A stretch of 60,575 bases of DNA, from contig NZ_NCQY01000011.1 of assembly GCF_002894645.1 (NCBI RefSeq), positions 66,949-127,523 of the forward strand. Reading direction: 5' to 3'. The position numbers and the translations under genes are program-made. The number at the start of each line of letters is the position of its first letter. Position 1 is the first letter of the stretch. This DNA comes from Salinibacter altiplanensis. GTDB lineage: Bacteria > Bacteroidota > Rhodothermia > Rhodothermales > Salinibacteraceae. Below, in pieces: positions 40,662-50,683 of this stretch. The notes under the pieces were generated by a model. It made no database searches, was not told the DNA's origin, and saw only the letters and a program-made list of their open reading frames with translations.

Positions 40662-43600
40662 TCACGATTCGGGGGGGACTAACTGGTTCGCGCCCTCGGG
40701 CCCGGTCTGGCCCTGATCCGTCCGGTCGGCTTGTGGCAGCCGCACAGTAAATCGGCTTCCCTCGCCCGCCTCGGTCTCCACCGCAATCGAGCCCTCCATT
40801 TCGCCCAGGACCTCCTTGACGACGGTCAGGCCCAGCCCTGTGCCTTCGTACTCTCGCCCGATGCCTTCTGAGGCCTGCTTGAACGCCTCAAACAGCCCGT
40901 CTGTTGCCTCGGGGTCCATCCCAATTCCGGTGTCCTCCACCTCCAATACGGCCGCTGTTGCCTGCTCGCTGCGGACGCGGACGCACACTTCTCCCCCCTC
41001 CTCCGTGTACTTGATCGCGTTGGACAGCAGGTTGCGGAGCACGATTTGCACCCCGCCCGCGTCGGCCCAGGCCCAGACCGTCCGTTCGTCCCCCTGCACG
41101 GTCAGGTCCACGCCAGCGTCTTCCGCCTGGGGGGTAAACTCATCGGCCGCCGCCCCGGCCTCCGCCGCTAGATTGACCGGACCGAAGCTGAGGTTCATCT
41201 CCCCAGTCTGTAGCTTTGAAAGGTTCAGCACACCAGTCAGGGTGTCCATCAGACGCTGTCCGCTCCGTTCGATCAGCGACGAAAACTGTGCGAGCGATGA
41301 AAGATCAAGCTCCTGGACGTCCAGCGCGCCCTCAACCTCCTCGCCGATCACTTCCGCAAAGCCGAGAATGGAGGTTAGCGGCGTGCGGATTTCGTGGCTG
41401 ATGTTGGCGAGGAAGGCCGACTTGAGGCGGCTCATCTCCTCGGCCGTCTCCTTCGCCTCTACCAACTCCTGCTCGCGCTCAATGCGACGGAGAACGCCCT
41501 CAACGTTCTGGGCCAGGAGGTTGAGCAGGCGGACATCGAAGGCGGGAAGCGAGCCGGAGCCGGTCAGGCCAACGGACAGAACCCCATAGGGCCCGAGGGG
41601 GACGTAGGCGGCGCCCTCCACTGGACCCGGCGCATCGATCACGTCTGCCTCCGCGGCGGCGTCGTGGTGCAGCAGGGTGCCGGTGCGAAAGGCCTCGGCC
41701 GCAGCCTGTGGGCCGTCGACGGGGCAGTCCGTGTGCGGACCCAGGACGTCCCGACCGGTGGGCGAGACGACCGCTGGGACGAGCCGGCCGCCCTCGGCGT
41801 ACCGCACTGCGCAGATGGAATAGCCCAGCGTGTCGGCGATGAGGTCGAGGAGCACCTCCGCCAGCTCGTTTGGCGTGTCGGACTGCGCCAGGGTGCTCAT
41901 GGCGTCGTAGAGCTTCTCCACGCGCTGTTCCCGGGTACGCAGTGTTTCTGCGGTGCGGTGGCGCTCGATGGCGATGCCGGCCAGTGAACACGCCTGGTCG
42001 ATGAGCGTCCGGTCCTTCTCGGTTGGAGCGGTGGGCTGCTCGTGGTAGAGCGCAAACGTCCCGAGTACGTCGTCGTGGGAATCAAAAATGGGAACCGACC
42101 AGCAGGCCTGGAGCCCGTGCGAACGGGCAAGGTCGCGGTGGTCGGACCAGCGCGGGTCGCGTTCGATGTCTTCGGTGATGACGGGGGCGCGTTCGTGCAT
42201 CGCCGTGCCGCAGGACCCGGCGGCCGGACCGATTTCCATGCCGTCTATGGCCGCGTTGTAGGAATCGGGCACGTTGGGGGCCACGCCGTGCTGGATGCGA
42301 CCCTGTGCGCGGTCGTGGAACAGAATCGACCCGATCATGTCTGGACGCTGCGCTTCGATGGCCGTGATGAGGCCTCGTAGGGTGGTCTGGAGGGGGGGGC
42401 CTGTCGCCACCTGCCGGAGCGTATCCAGTTGGAGGCGGAGCTTTTGCTCGGCGTCCTTCCGCTCAGTGATGTCCGTCGCCACGCCAGTGATTCGTGACAG
42501 CCCCCCATTGGTCTCAATGATGTCGAGTCGCGAGTTCACCCAGCGGCGCCCCCGGTCGGGGTGCTGGATGCGAAACTCTTGCTGCACGGGCCAGTCGACC
42601 GATTCGTGTTGCTGGCGGGTCATGTCTGCCAGCAGTTCATCCTTGTCGTCGGGGTGCACGTGCCGGAGCCAGGCCATTGGGGCCTCGTTGAGCGTCTCCA
42701 ACGATACACCATAGATCCGTTCGACCGCGGAGTTTGCGTACTCGAGGTCCGAGTAGTCCGTGGGCAAGAGGAAAAACGCGTCCTGGACGTTTTCTGCAAA
42801 CTGCTCGAACCGGCGACGGACCGTGCGGAGCTCCTGCTCCCGCTCTTTGCGATCGGTGATGTCCACGTGCGTTCCCACCATGCGAAGCGGGGTCCCGTCC
42901 TCGGCCCGCTCTACGATTCGGCCTCGGTTGAGGACCCACCGCCACGAGCCGTCCTTGTGGCGCATCCGGATCTCCTGGTCGAGGTAGGGAGTCTCGCCGC
43001 GGGCATGGCGCTCGATGTCGTCGTAGACCCGCTCAAGGTCATTGGGGTGGACGTGGCGCTCGAAGAATGTATTGTCACACTCGACCTCGTCGAGCGTGTA
43101 GCCGAGAATGGCCGCCCAGCGCTCGTTGTAGACGGCCTCTCCCGTCTGCATGTCCCAGTCCCACATCCCCGCGTCTCCCCCAAGCAGGGCCATCTCTAGA
43201 CGTTCGCGTTGCTCCTCGAGTGCGGCCCGCCGCTCATACTCATCGGTTACGTCACGGAAGACCAGAACCACACCCAACAGGTCGTCTTCATCGGTGCGAA
43301 TGGGGGCTGCGCTGTCGGCAATCTGGTACTCGGTGCCGTCGCGGGCGGTGAGAACCGTGTGGTTGGCAAGCCCGACCGTGCGGCCCTTGCGGAGCACTTC
43401 GTTGCTCGGGCTCTCCACCGGGGCGCCCGTCTTGGCATTTTTGATCTGGAAGATCTCTTCCAGGAGACGCCCCTGGGCCTCCTCTTGGGCCCAGCCGGTG
43501 AGACGCTCGGCGACGCCGTTCATCTCGGTCACGCGACCGCTCGTGTCGGTGGCGATGACGGCATCACCGATGGAGGAAAGCGTGACCGACAGATACTCCT

Positions 43601-44450
43601 CCCGCTCCCGCAGGGCCTGCTCGCGCTCCTTGCGCTCCGTGATGTTGTTGAAGCAGACCGACAGTCCGCCCCTAAACGGGGAGGCCGTAACGCTAAACCA
43701 TGCCTCGAACCGGGACGAATACGTCTCGAACTGAGTGGGGTCGCCGGTCGCTACGGCGCGGTGGTATTTTTCGTGGGTCGGAAGGTCCTTCGTTTCGGGA
43801 AACTGCTCCCAGATCGTTTCGCCCAGTATCTCTTCTCTAGAACACTCAAGAAGTGCCTCGGCTCGCTGGTTGACATAGGTGAAGCGCCATTCGTCGTCCA
43901 GCGTGTAAAACGCGTCGGTAATGCTTTCGAGAATCTCTTCGCGGGGAGGCGGCTGGGCGCGGTGCGTCAGCTCGTCCATGACGACACCGGCAAGCTCACG
44001 GAGCGTCCCCCGATTGTGCTCGGAGAGGCCCTCCAATCGCGGCGCCGTATCGAGCACGCAGAGCCGCCCCAGCGCATGCCCCTCGGGCGTGGTGATGGCA
44101 GCACCGGCGTAGAAACGGACGCCCGGCTCGCCGGCCACGAGCGGATGGTCTTGAAACCGCGGGTCCTCGGCCGCGTCCTCAACGACGAGCACCTCTTCGG
44201 TCCCGAGTCCACGGGCAGAGAACGACACGTCAAGGTCCACCGTCTGGGCCTCGTGGCCCACGTGGGCTTCGGCCCATCGGCACCGGTCGTCGACAAAGTG
44301 GACGCCGGCGATGGGGGCGTCAAAAACGCGCGCTGCTAGAGCGGCCACGCGCTCGAATGCCTCTTTGGAGAAGCCGCCAGAAACGCCGTAACGACGCAGG
44401 GCGGCCAGCCTACTGGGGGCGGAAAGGAAAACAGAGTCAAGTTCGCCCAT
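40662..44450 (-). CDS. Soluble GAF/PAS multi-sensor histidine kinase
   Basis: Protein of 1262 aa without membrane helices. It starts with a GAF domain (about 25-160: VAALAARVFDAPIAGVHFVDD). Four PAS domains follow (about 170-275, 290-410, 420-545 and 550-675), several ending in D-I-T-E-R-K-type PAC motifs. Two more GAF domains lie at about 690-830 and 850-1000. HisKA has H1019 in NISHEIRTPLTSILGF. The HATPase domain (about 1125-1245) has NLLSNAIKYTEEGG, DTGIGMD and GTGLGLTVV. There is no receiver domain and no regulator gene adjacent. The HisKA-HATPase core closely resembles that of the kinase at 8257-11085, suggesting a lineage-specific kinase family. Confidence 0.9.
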   Translation of the reverse strand: MGELDSVFLSAPSRLAALRRYGVSGGFSKEAFERVAALAARVFDAPIAGVHFVDDRCRWAEAHVGHEAQTVDLDVSFSARGLGTEEVLVVEDAAEDPRFQDHPLVAGEPGVRFYAGAAITTPEGHALGRLCVLDTAPRLEGLSEHNRGTLRELAGVVMDELTHRAQPPPREEILESITDAFYTLDDEWRFTYVNQRAEALLECSREEILGETIWEQFPETKDLPTHEKYHRAVATGDPTQFETYSSRFEAWFSVTASPFRGGLSVCFNNITERKEREQALREREEYLSVTLSSIGDAVIATDTSGRVTEMNGVAERLTGWAQEEAQGRLLEEIFQIKNAKTGAPVESPSNEVLRKGRTVGLANHTVLTARDGTEYQIADSAAPIRTDEDDLLGVVLVFRDVTDEYERRAALEEQRERLEMALLGGDAGMWDWDMQTGEAVYNERWAAILGYTLDEVECDNTFFERHVHPNDLERVYDDIERHARGETPYLDQEIRMRHKDGSWRWVLNRGRIVERAEDGTPLRMVGTHVDITDRKEREQELRTVRRRFEQFAENVQDAFFLLPTDYSDLEYANSAVERIYGVSLETLNEAPMAWLRHVHPDDKDELLADMTRQQHESVDWPVQQEFRIQHPDRGRRWVNSRLDIIETNGGLSRITGVATDITERKDAEQKLRLQLDTLRQVATGPPLQTTLRGLITAIEAQRPDMIGSILFHDRAQGRIQHGVAPNVPDSYNAAIDGMEIGPAAGSCGTAMHERAPVITEDIERDPRWSDHRDLARSHGLQACWSVPIFDSHDDVLGTFALYHEQPTAPTEKDRTLIDQACSLAGIAIERHRTAETLRTREQRVEKLYDAMSTLAQSDTPNELAEVLLDLIADTLGYSICAVRYAEGGRLVPAVVSPTGRDVLGPHTDCPVDGPQAAAEAFRTGTLLHHDAAAEADVIDAPGPVEGAAYVPLGPYGVLSVGLTGSGSLPAFDVRLLNLLAQNVEGVLRRIEREQELVEAKETAEEMSRLKSAFLANISHEIRTPLTSILGFAEVIGEEVEGALDVQELDLSSLAQFSSLIERSGQRLMDTLTGVLNLSKLQTGEMNLSFGPVNLAAEAGAAADEFTPQAEDAGVDLTVQGDERTVWAWADAGGVQIVLRNLLSNAIKYTEEGGEVCVRVRSEQATAAVLEVEDTGIGMDPEATDGLFEAFKQASEGIGREYEGTGLGLTVVKEVLGEMEGSIAVETEAGEGSRFTVRLPQADRTDQGQTGPEGANQLVPPES

Positions 44451-45496
44451 CGTACAGGGAGGGGAGTATGGATTGAAGGCAGCACCCAGCCAAATGCCCC
44501 GACGGGAGGCGACGAAAAGCGGTCACAAAAACGATGAGTTGGTAGAAAGAGAACCAACCAGAGCAAGAATATACATCATACAAATCTTACCTCTCCCTAA
44601 AAAGCCTCGACGTCCAACAAAGAGGTACCGTTTGTTCCATGAGTGAAGTTTATGTAAACGATTGCAGGGCAGTACTCAGTGCGTGCAGGAGGACCAGCCC
44701 CGGACGGGTCTCTCACTGGCCCCGGCCCTGTGCAAATTGAATGTGTGCTGGTCCCAGGGGCTGGGCGGTAGACTGATCGCGAGCCGAGATGCCCACGGGC
44801 GACGGGCACGAATGGACCCCGAATGGTCTCTGTAGCGGCGCTGATGGGCGAGTGCAGATCCCATTCTGCCCGAGATCCGCTCGGGGCGTCCGGAGAACAA
44901 CGAACTCAGCCCCGGATGTCCCCGAGGCTATCGACGCTGTACACGTTGGGGCGGGGCGACGTCTCGAGCAACGGCTTCTCGAGAACCGTCAAGGGGCGGA
45001 GACGAACGCCCCGGTGGTCCTCAGAATGCCCTCTGAGGCCTGACACCGGCGATGTGGGGGGCCTCTTGGATTCGAGGAGCCGATGCAGCGGAGTCCTTCG
45101 CTGGAGAAGAGGGGAAACAGGTCGGGGACGAATGCCCGAAGTGGACGCCGACCATCTGGGGGGGCGGAATGCACCGGAGGACACCCCAAGGGCCGGCCGG
45201 CTGGCATGCAAAAAGCCCCACGCCGGATTGGTCTCTGGAAGGGACTCCCGACGTGGGGCGCCCACAGCTCCGTGGGCAAGACCCGAACAACGGTTTGGGG
45301 CTAGCTTCGTCCCAGGTACACTCAGGTCGCCACCAATGCACAGTCGAGTCGTTCTGAGGACGACGACCGTTACGATGCGCGTGGGCGGGTTGGGGACGGG
45401 CGCAGGTTTTCTTACGTTGGAGATCCCTCATTATTATCCTGGGCAAGTTCACGGGATAAGCGTGCCGCTCTCGTCTTCACAACTCTGTACGTCCGC
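44451..45496. other. 1-kb stretch without a recognisable gene
   Basis: The start is AT-rich around 44520-44650 and should contain the kinase promoter. The rest is GC-rich; its open frames (for example 44823-45656 plus) show no conserved features. A strong minus-strand terminator at 45209-45259, with no minus-strand gene upstream of it, hints at a small RNA. Confidence 0.5.
45209..45277 (-). ncRNA. Candidate small RNA 3' end with terminator, minus strand
   Basis: On the minus strand a first hairpin GCCCAC/GTGGGC (45260-45277) is followed by a second with 8-bp stem GCCCCACG/CGTGGGGC (45215-45222 with 45252-45259) and a T5 run (45210-45214). No minus-strand protein gene lies upstream before the yhaO-like gene, which reads the other way. 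So this looks like the end of a short non-coding transcript. The 5' end is unknown. Confidence 0.4.
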
Positions 45497-46801
45497 GTGG
45501 CCGACGCACCGTGTCGGATTCTGTGCACTGGGGACCTTCATCTCGGGCGCTACCCGTCCCGCACCCACTCGCGCGACCGGGCCTGGGCGGTCGACCACGT
45601 GTGGGAGGACACGGTGTCGTACGCCGTGCAGCAGGCGGTGGACGTGGTGGTGCTGACCGGAGATGTGGTGGACGCCCAGAACAAGCGGTACGAGGCCTTG
45701 GGGCCGCTCCAGCGGGGACTCCGCCGGCTCGGAGAGGCCGGCATTCCCGTCGTGGCGGTGGCCGGGAACCACGATTTCGATGCGCTGCCCCGCCTGGCCG
45801 GGATGATCGAGGCCGACCACTTTCACCTACTGGGGCGCGGCGGGAAGTGGGGCACCCTGACCGTAGCGCCGGAGGGGCGCGCGCCTCTTCAGTTTGTCGG
45901 GTGGTCGTTTCGAGAGGCGCACACGCAGCGGTCTCCGGTCGAGTCGTTTCCGGACGGGCGCCTCCGTGACGACGTCCCGACGGTGGGGCTGCTGCACGCC
46001 GACCTGAACGCCCCGGAGAGCGTCTACGCCCCAGTGTCGCTCGACGCCCTGCGCCGACGTCCCGTATCGGCGTGGCTCCTGGGCCACATCCATGCGCCCT
46101 CGCTTCGAGACGACCGGTCGCCCCTCGTGCTGTACCCCGGCTCGCTCCAGCCGCTGGACCCGTCGGAGACGGGCACCCACGGTCCCTGGCGCGTAGAGGT
46201 GGCCCCGGACGGAGACAGCACGGCGACCCATCTGCCCCGCGCTCCCCTCCGCTATGAGCACCTCGACGTGGACGTGGATGCGATGGAGGAGGGGGCCGTC
46301 GAGGCCGCGGTGACGGATGCGATGCGTGACCGGCTCCGAGCGGCCCGCGAGAAAGGCCCCACGCCGCAGCGGCTCGTTTGTCGCCTCACGCTCACGGGCC
46401 GTACGTCCGTTCACCGTGCGGTGTGCGACCTGGTGGAGACGTGGCCGGGCGCGCTTGAGGTGCCGGTGGAGGGGTCGACCGCCATCGTGGAGTCGGCCGC
46501 CGCCCGGACGCGCCCGGCTCTCGATTTGAAACGCATCGCGGAGGGCACCGATCCGCCGGCCGTGCTCGCTCAGCTTCTTCTAGCGGTGCGGCACGGGGAG
46601 GAGGACGAGCCTGCCCAGGACGCCTGGGTCGCGATCAAAGAGGCATGCTCTGCGGTACAGGACTCGCCCGCCTACGGCCCGCTCTCCGACGCGGACGACC
46701 TGTCGCCGGATCGGGAGGCGCTTGCCGACATGGTCCAGCGTCAGGGACTCCTGCTCCTCGACGAACTGCGCTCTCAGACCGACGCTGCGCCCCACAAATG
46801 A
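45497..46801 (+). CDS. YhaO/SbcD-like metallophosphoesterase
   Basis: Protein of 434 aa. The calcineurin-like phosphoesterase core is clear: ILCTGDLHLGRYP (D-x-H), VVLTGDVVD, VAVAGNHDFDALP (GNHD), GLLHADLNAPES, and LLGHIHAPSL (GHxH). The C-terminal 200 residues are a less conserved capping domain. SbcD/YhaO proteins act as DNA exonucleases or endonucleases in complex with an SbcC-like ATPase. The next gene starts inside its stop codon (ATGA), so the two are coupled. The GTG at 45497 is the natural start just before the core. Confidence 0.85.
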   Translation: MADAPCRILCTGDLHLGRYPSRTHSRDRAWAVDHVWEDTVSYAVQQAVDVVVLTGDVVDAQNKRYEALGPLQRGLRRLGEAGIPVVAVAGNHDFDALPRLAGMIEADHFHLLGRGGKWGTLTVAPEGRAPLQFVGWSFREAHTQRSPVESFPDGRLRDDVPTVGLLHADLNAPESVYAPVSLDALRRRPVSAWLLGHIHAPSLRDDRSPLVLYPGSLQPLDPSETGTHGPWRVEVAPDGDSTATHLPRAPLRYEHLDVDVDAMEEGAVEAAVTDAMRDRLRAAREKGPTPQRLVCRLTLTGRTSVHRAVCDLVETWPGALEVPVEGSTAIVESAAARTRPALDLKRIAEGTDPPAVLAQLLLAVRHGEEDEPAQDAWVAIKEACSAVQDSPAYGPLSDADDLSPDREALADMVQRQGLLLLDELRSQTDAAPHK

Positions 46802-49800
46802 CGGATGCTTCCTCCGACACGCCGACGGCAACGGCCGACGCTGCCCTCCACCTCCGCCGCCTTGCGGTGCAGCGGATGTACGGCCGGTCGTTTGGGCTTG
46901 AGGCAGAGGGGCTCGTCCCGGGCGTCAACGTCATCGCGGGGCCGAACGGCTCCGGCAAGACCACGCTCGCCCGGGCCGTGACGGTGCTCCTATGGCCGGA
47001 GGCCCACGGGTGGGGGCGGCCTCTCGTTGAGGGAACGTTTCGCCTGAGGGACGAGCCGTGGCGGGGCGATGTGGAGGGCAGCCGGGTGCAGTACCAGAAG
47101 GGCGGCGCCCCGGCAGGCCCGCCGTCGATGCCGCCGCCTAGCCACCGGGATCGCTACCACATGTCCCTGCGCGACCTGCTCGCCGCCACCGAAGATTCGG
47201 AACGGGCCCTGGCCGACGCCATCCTGCAGGAGGCCCAGGGCGGGTACGACGTGCCGGGGGCCGCCGGGGCGCTTGGCTTCGGCGAGTACGCAAAGGGAAC
47301 GCTGAAGGAGACGCGCGAGGTCGAAGAGGCGCGGGGGCGTGTGGAGGAGGCCCGGTCGCTGCACCGGACCCTGGAGCGCAAAGAGCGGTCGCTGCGGCGG
47401 CTCCGCCGCGAGCGGGACGAGGCGCAGGCGGCGGCCCGTCGACGCGACGCCCTTGCGCAGGCCCTGGCGGTGGCGCGGGCGGAGCAGGAGCGCCAGGAGG
47501 CCGAACGGGCGGTCAACGCGTTTCCCGAGGGCATGCACGCCCTTCAGGGAGACGAGGCCGAGCGCCTCGAACACCTTCGGGCCGACCGGGAGGACGCCGT
47601 CGAGAAACAAGGGGATGCCACCGCGCAGCGGGCGGCGGCGGAGACACGCATCGCCGAAAGCCGGCTGCCGGCGGAGGGGCTGCCGGACGGCACCCTCGAC
47701 ACGCTCCGGACGGCCCTACAGGAATGGGAGCAGGCGCGGACGACCGTCGACCAGGCGGAGCGCGAGCGAGCCCGGGCGGCAAAGACGGAGGCGACGGAGT
47801 GGGAGCGTCTGTCGGGGGACGACAGGGAGGCGGCCGCCCAGATCGACGCGCCGGCGGTCGACGCGGTCCGGTCGCTGGCGGAGTCACGCCTGGAGGTGCA
47901 GGGGCGAGAGGAGGCGCTCCGCGCCCTGGAGCGGCGGCTTGGCGAGGCCGACCCCGAGCCCCCTCCGGAGCAGATTCGTCGCGGGGTCGAGCAGCTTGCG
48001 GAGTGGCTGCGCGAGCCGGCGTCGGCTCCTGCTGAGGCAGGACGGGGACAGATCCGTCGCTATGTGGTCCTCGCGGGGACGGTCGCCATCGTTGCGTTGG
48101 GCACCGTACTGGGACTTGACGGGGCGCTCCTGGGCTGGGTCGTGGCTGGGGGGGGCGTCGTCGTGGCCGTCGCTGCGTACGTCGCCCCCCGCTCGACCGG
48201 CGTCCCGACGGGGACGCGTCGGCCGGATCTAGAACAGCGCTTCGAGCGGCTCGACCTTCCCACGCCCCCAGCCTGGTCGCGCGACGCGGTCCACGCCCAC
48301 CTCGACTCGCTCCTTCACGACTGGACGGACGCGCGGCTGGAGGCGGCAAAGGCACAGGAGTGGGCCCGCCACGCCGACGAGGCGGGGGCCATCGAGGACG
48401 AACGGGCAGCGTTGGGGGAACGCGAGGCCGAGCTTGCGGATCGGCTCCAGGTAGACCCTGGGCTCGGGGCCCACTCGCTACTCTGGTTCGTGCAGCGGCT
48501 GGGGGCCTGGCAGGCGGCGTGGACGGAGGTCCGGGGGGCGGAGGAGAAGATCCGCGCGGCCGAGCGCCAGGCAGAGGCGTGGTGGGACAAGGTGCAAGCG
48601 CTCGTCGAGCCGTACGGAAAGGACGTGGAGGACATCAGCGACGGCCAGGCGGCCCTGGAGCAACTCCGGGACGACCAGCGCGTCCTCGAGGCGGCCCATG
48701 CCGACCGGGAAACCGCACAGCAGCGTCTCGATCAGGCGACGGAACAGGTTGAACGGATCGACGACAAGATCGAGCAGCTGTTTGATCGGCTCGGGCTGGA
48801 CGAGGGAAGCGACGAGACGGTTGCGGAGTGGTGCGCTCAGTTCGACGCGTACGAGGCCGCCGAGGAGGCGTTGAACCGGGCCGAGCGGTCCGTCGAGCTC
48901 GAACGCGAGCGCCTCCAGGAACGGGAGGGGGGCGAGGACTCGATGCTCGCAGCGACGGCCGAAGAGCTGGAGCGGCGGAAGGAGGAGGCGACCCGGCAGG
49001 CCGAGCAGGCCGACGACCTCTCCGACCGGATCAGCCGCATTCAGCAGCAGGTCGAAGACGCGAAGGCGGACCACGGCCTTGAAGAGGCACTCGCGGAGCA
49101 CCAATCGGCCCGCCGGGCGCTGCGGCGTCGAGGCCGTCGCGACCTGCGGCGGGTCGTCGGGCAGGCCCTGGCGGACGTCGTCCACGAGCGGACCCGAAAT
49201 CAGGATCTGCCGGCCGTCTTTTCCCGTGCCGACGCACTCTTCCGGCAAGTCACGAGTGACCGCTACCGCCTGGACCTTGACCGGGCGGAAAGCACGTTCC
49301 GCGTGGTGACGGACGCCGGACGCGGGCTCGCGCTTCGAGAACTGTCGGGCGGCACCAAGGTCCAGCTCCTGCTTGCCGTTCGGATGGCCTTTGTTGAGAC
49401 CCAGGAGCAAGGCGTCCAGCTGCCCCTGGTGTTGGACGAGGCCCTGGCCAACAGTGACGACGAGAAGGCGGCGGCCCTCATCGAAGCGATCCACACGATC
49501 GCCGCCGAGGGACGCCAGGTGTTCTATCTGACGGCGCAGTCCGATGAAGTTGCGAAGTGGCGGCGGCAGCTCGACGAAACCGACACGGCACTTGCGATCC
49601 ACACGCTGTCCGGGGCCGATGGGGGGAGCGTTGCGGTTGAGAACATGAGTGGGGACGGTGCCCTCCGGTCGGGACGGCCCGCGTCGCCGGCACTCCCGCC
49701 CCCCGACGAGCGCAGCCACGAGGCCCTTGCGCGTCACCTCGACATCCCGGTCTGGACGCCCCGAAATGACGTTGCGGCGCTGCATCTGTGGCACCTGACC

Positions 49801-50364
49801 GACGACGGGAACCTGCTGTGTCGTGCCGTGGAGGCCTCCTATCGGCGGTGGGGACAGCTCGCCGGCCTGGCGGAGCGGGACGCCCTTTCGCTCATCGACC
49901 TGGATCCGTCGAGCTACCGGCGTTTGGAGGCGCTGGCCCGCGCGGTGGAGCATTGGGCCGCCGCGTGGCGCGTGGGACGCGGGAGCCCGGTGGGGCGGGC
50001 GGCCCTGGAGGCGACGGACGCCGTGTCCGACACCTTCATCGACGAGGTGGCCGCCCTGGCGGAGCGCGTCGACGGGGAGGCCGCCCGCATTCTCGACGGA
50101 CTGAGAAAGGGGGCCGTCAAGCGCTTCCGCTCCGATAAGGTGGACGAGCTGGATGCTTATTTCCAGGCGGAAGGACACCTGACGTCGGAGACGAAGTTTC
50201 CCCCTGAGGCGTGGTGGCGCCGGGCCCTGGAGGCAGTAAGCGAGGACCTTGAAGCGGGGCGCATCCGGCGGGACGAGGTCGAGGCCGTGCTGGACCGAAT
50301 CTGTGACCGTGCTCCGGGAATCGAAGACAGTCCCTCTGCCGGAACGAACGCGAATTCGACCTGA
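46798..50364 (+). CDS. YhaN/SbcC-like AAA ATPase with coiled coils, central membrane hairpin and long C-terminal extension
   Basis: Protein of 1188 aa. Walker A is GPNGSGKTT at about 48-56. Long Glu/Arg-rich coiled coils span about 170-410 and 480-830. Between them two hydrophobic helices (about 420-464: YVVLAGTVAIVALGTVLGL, then GWVVAGGGVVVAVAAYV) match the YhaN layout rather than soluble SbcC. The ABC signature is LRELSGGTKVQLLLAVR near 850, Walker B LPLVLDEALANSDDEKA near 875, and the H-loop region YLTAQSDEV. After about residue 935 a further 250 residues of unrecognised helical sequence follow. With the upstream phosphoesterase it likely forms a membrane-associated DNA-processing complex. 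Confidence 0.82.
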   Translation: MTDASSDTPTATADAALHLRRLAVQRMYGRSFGLEAEGLVPGVNVIAGPNGSGKTTLARAVTVLLWPEAHGWGRPLVEGTFRLRDEPWRGDVEGSRVQYQKGGAPAGPPSMPPPSHRDRYHMSLRDLLAATEDSERALADAILQEAQGGYDVPGAAGALGFGEYAKGTLKETREVEEARGRVEEARSLHRTLERKERSLRRLRRERDEAQAAARRRDALAQALAVARAEQERQEAERAVNAFPEGMHALQGDEAERLEHLRADREDAVEKQGDATAQRAAAETRIAESRLPAEGLPDGTLDTLRTALQEWEQARTTVDQAERERARAAKTEATEWERLSGDDREAAAQIDAPAVDAVRSLAESRLEVQGREEALRALERRLGEADPEPPPEQIRRGVEQLAEWLREPASAPAEAGRGQIRRYVVLAGTVAIVALGTVLGLDGALLGWVVAGGGVVVAVAAYVAPRSTGVPTGTRRPDLEQRFERLDLPTPPAWSRDAVHAHLDSLLHDWTDARLEAAKAQEWARHADEAGAIEDERAALGEREAELADRLQVDPGLGAHSLLWFVQRLGAWQAAWTEVRGAEEKIRAAERQAEAWWDKVQALVEPYGKDVEDISDGQAALEQLRDDQRVLEAAHADRETAQQRLDQATEQVERIDDKIEQLFDRLGLDEGSDETVAEWCAQFDAYEAAEEALNRAERSVELERERLQEREGGEDSMLAATAEELERRKEEATRQAEQADDLSDRISRIQQQVEDAKADHGLEEALAEHQSARRALRRRGRRDLRRVVGQALADVVHERTRNQDLPAVFSRADALFRQVTSDRYRLDLDRAESTFRVVTDAGRGLALRELSGGTKVQLLLAVRMAFVETQEQGVQLPLVLDEALANSDDEKAAALIEAIHTIAAEGRQVFYLTAQSDEVAKWRRQLDETDTALAIHTLSGADGGSVAVENMSGDGALRSGRPASPALPPPDERSHEALARHLDIPVWTPRNDVAALHLWHLTDDGNLLCRAVEASYRRWGQLAGLAERDALSLIDLDPSSYRRLEALARAVEHWAAAWRVGRGSPVGRAALEATDAVSDTFIDEVAALAERVDGEAARILDGLRKGAVKRFRSDKVDELDAYFQAEGHLTSETKFPPEAWWRRALEAVSEDLEAGRIRRDEVEAVLDRICDRAPGIEDSPSAGTNANST

Positions 50365-50683
50365 CGAGGTCTTCCACGTTCTCTCCCGTCAACGGTGTGC
50401 GCGTCTCGGCGAACAGCTTCACGTCTCGTGTCTCCTCACTCCGAAGAACGGTGGTGTCTCCCACGTTTGCTCGGTTGGGGCCGTCTGACGAGAACCGTCC
50501 TGTCCCCGTCGAGCATTGCGCAGGTCACCCGGCGGCCCGTGCGTTCACCGGAGGGATCCACTCGGCCCGTCCCTCACGGGGGGATGTCGTTGTGCATCGG
50601 GAACGAAAAGGGAGCCGCGTTGGCATCGTGTTTGTGGTTCAAAAGGCACCCTCGCCGTTCTGATGTGTGGTGCCGTCGTCCCG
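50365..50683. other. Intergenic region
   Basis: About 320 nt between the ATPase and the HsdR-N-like gene. The frame of the next gene stays open upstream to 50516 but shows no conserved sequence. No terminator or repeat stands out. Confidence 0.4.

Noticed and set aside
44823-45656. Open frame of 277 codons before the yhaO-like gene
   Set aside because: Low-complexity Arg/Ser/Thr composition, crosses the candidate small RNA terminator and overlaps the well-supported start of the phosphoesterase.
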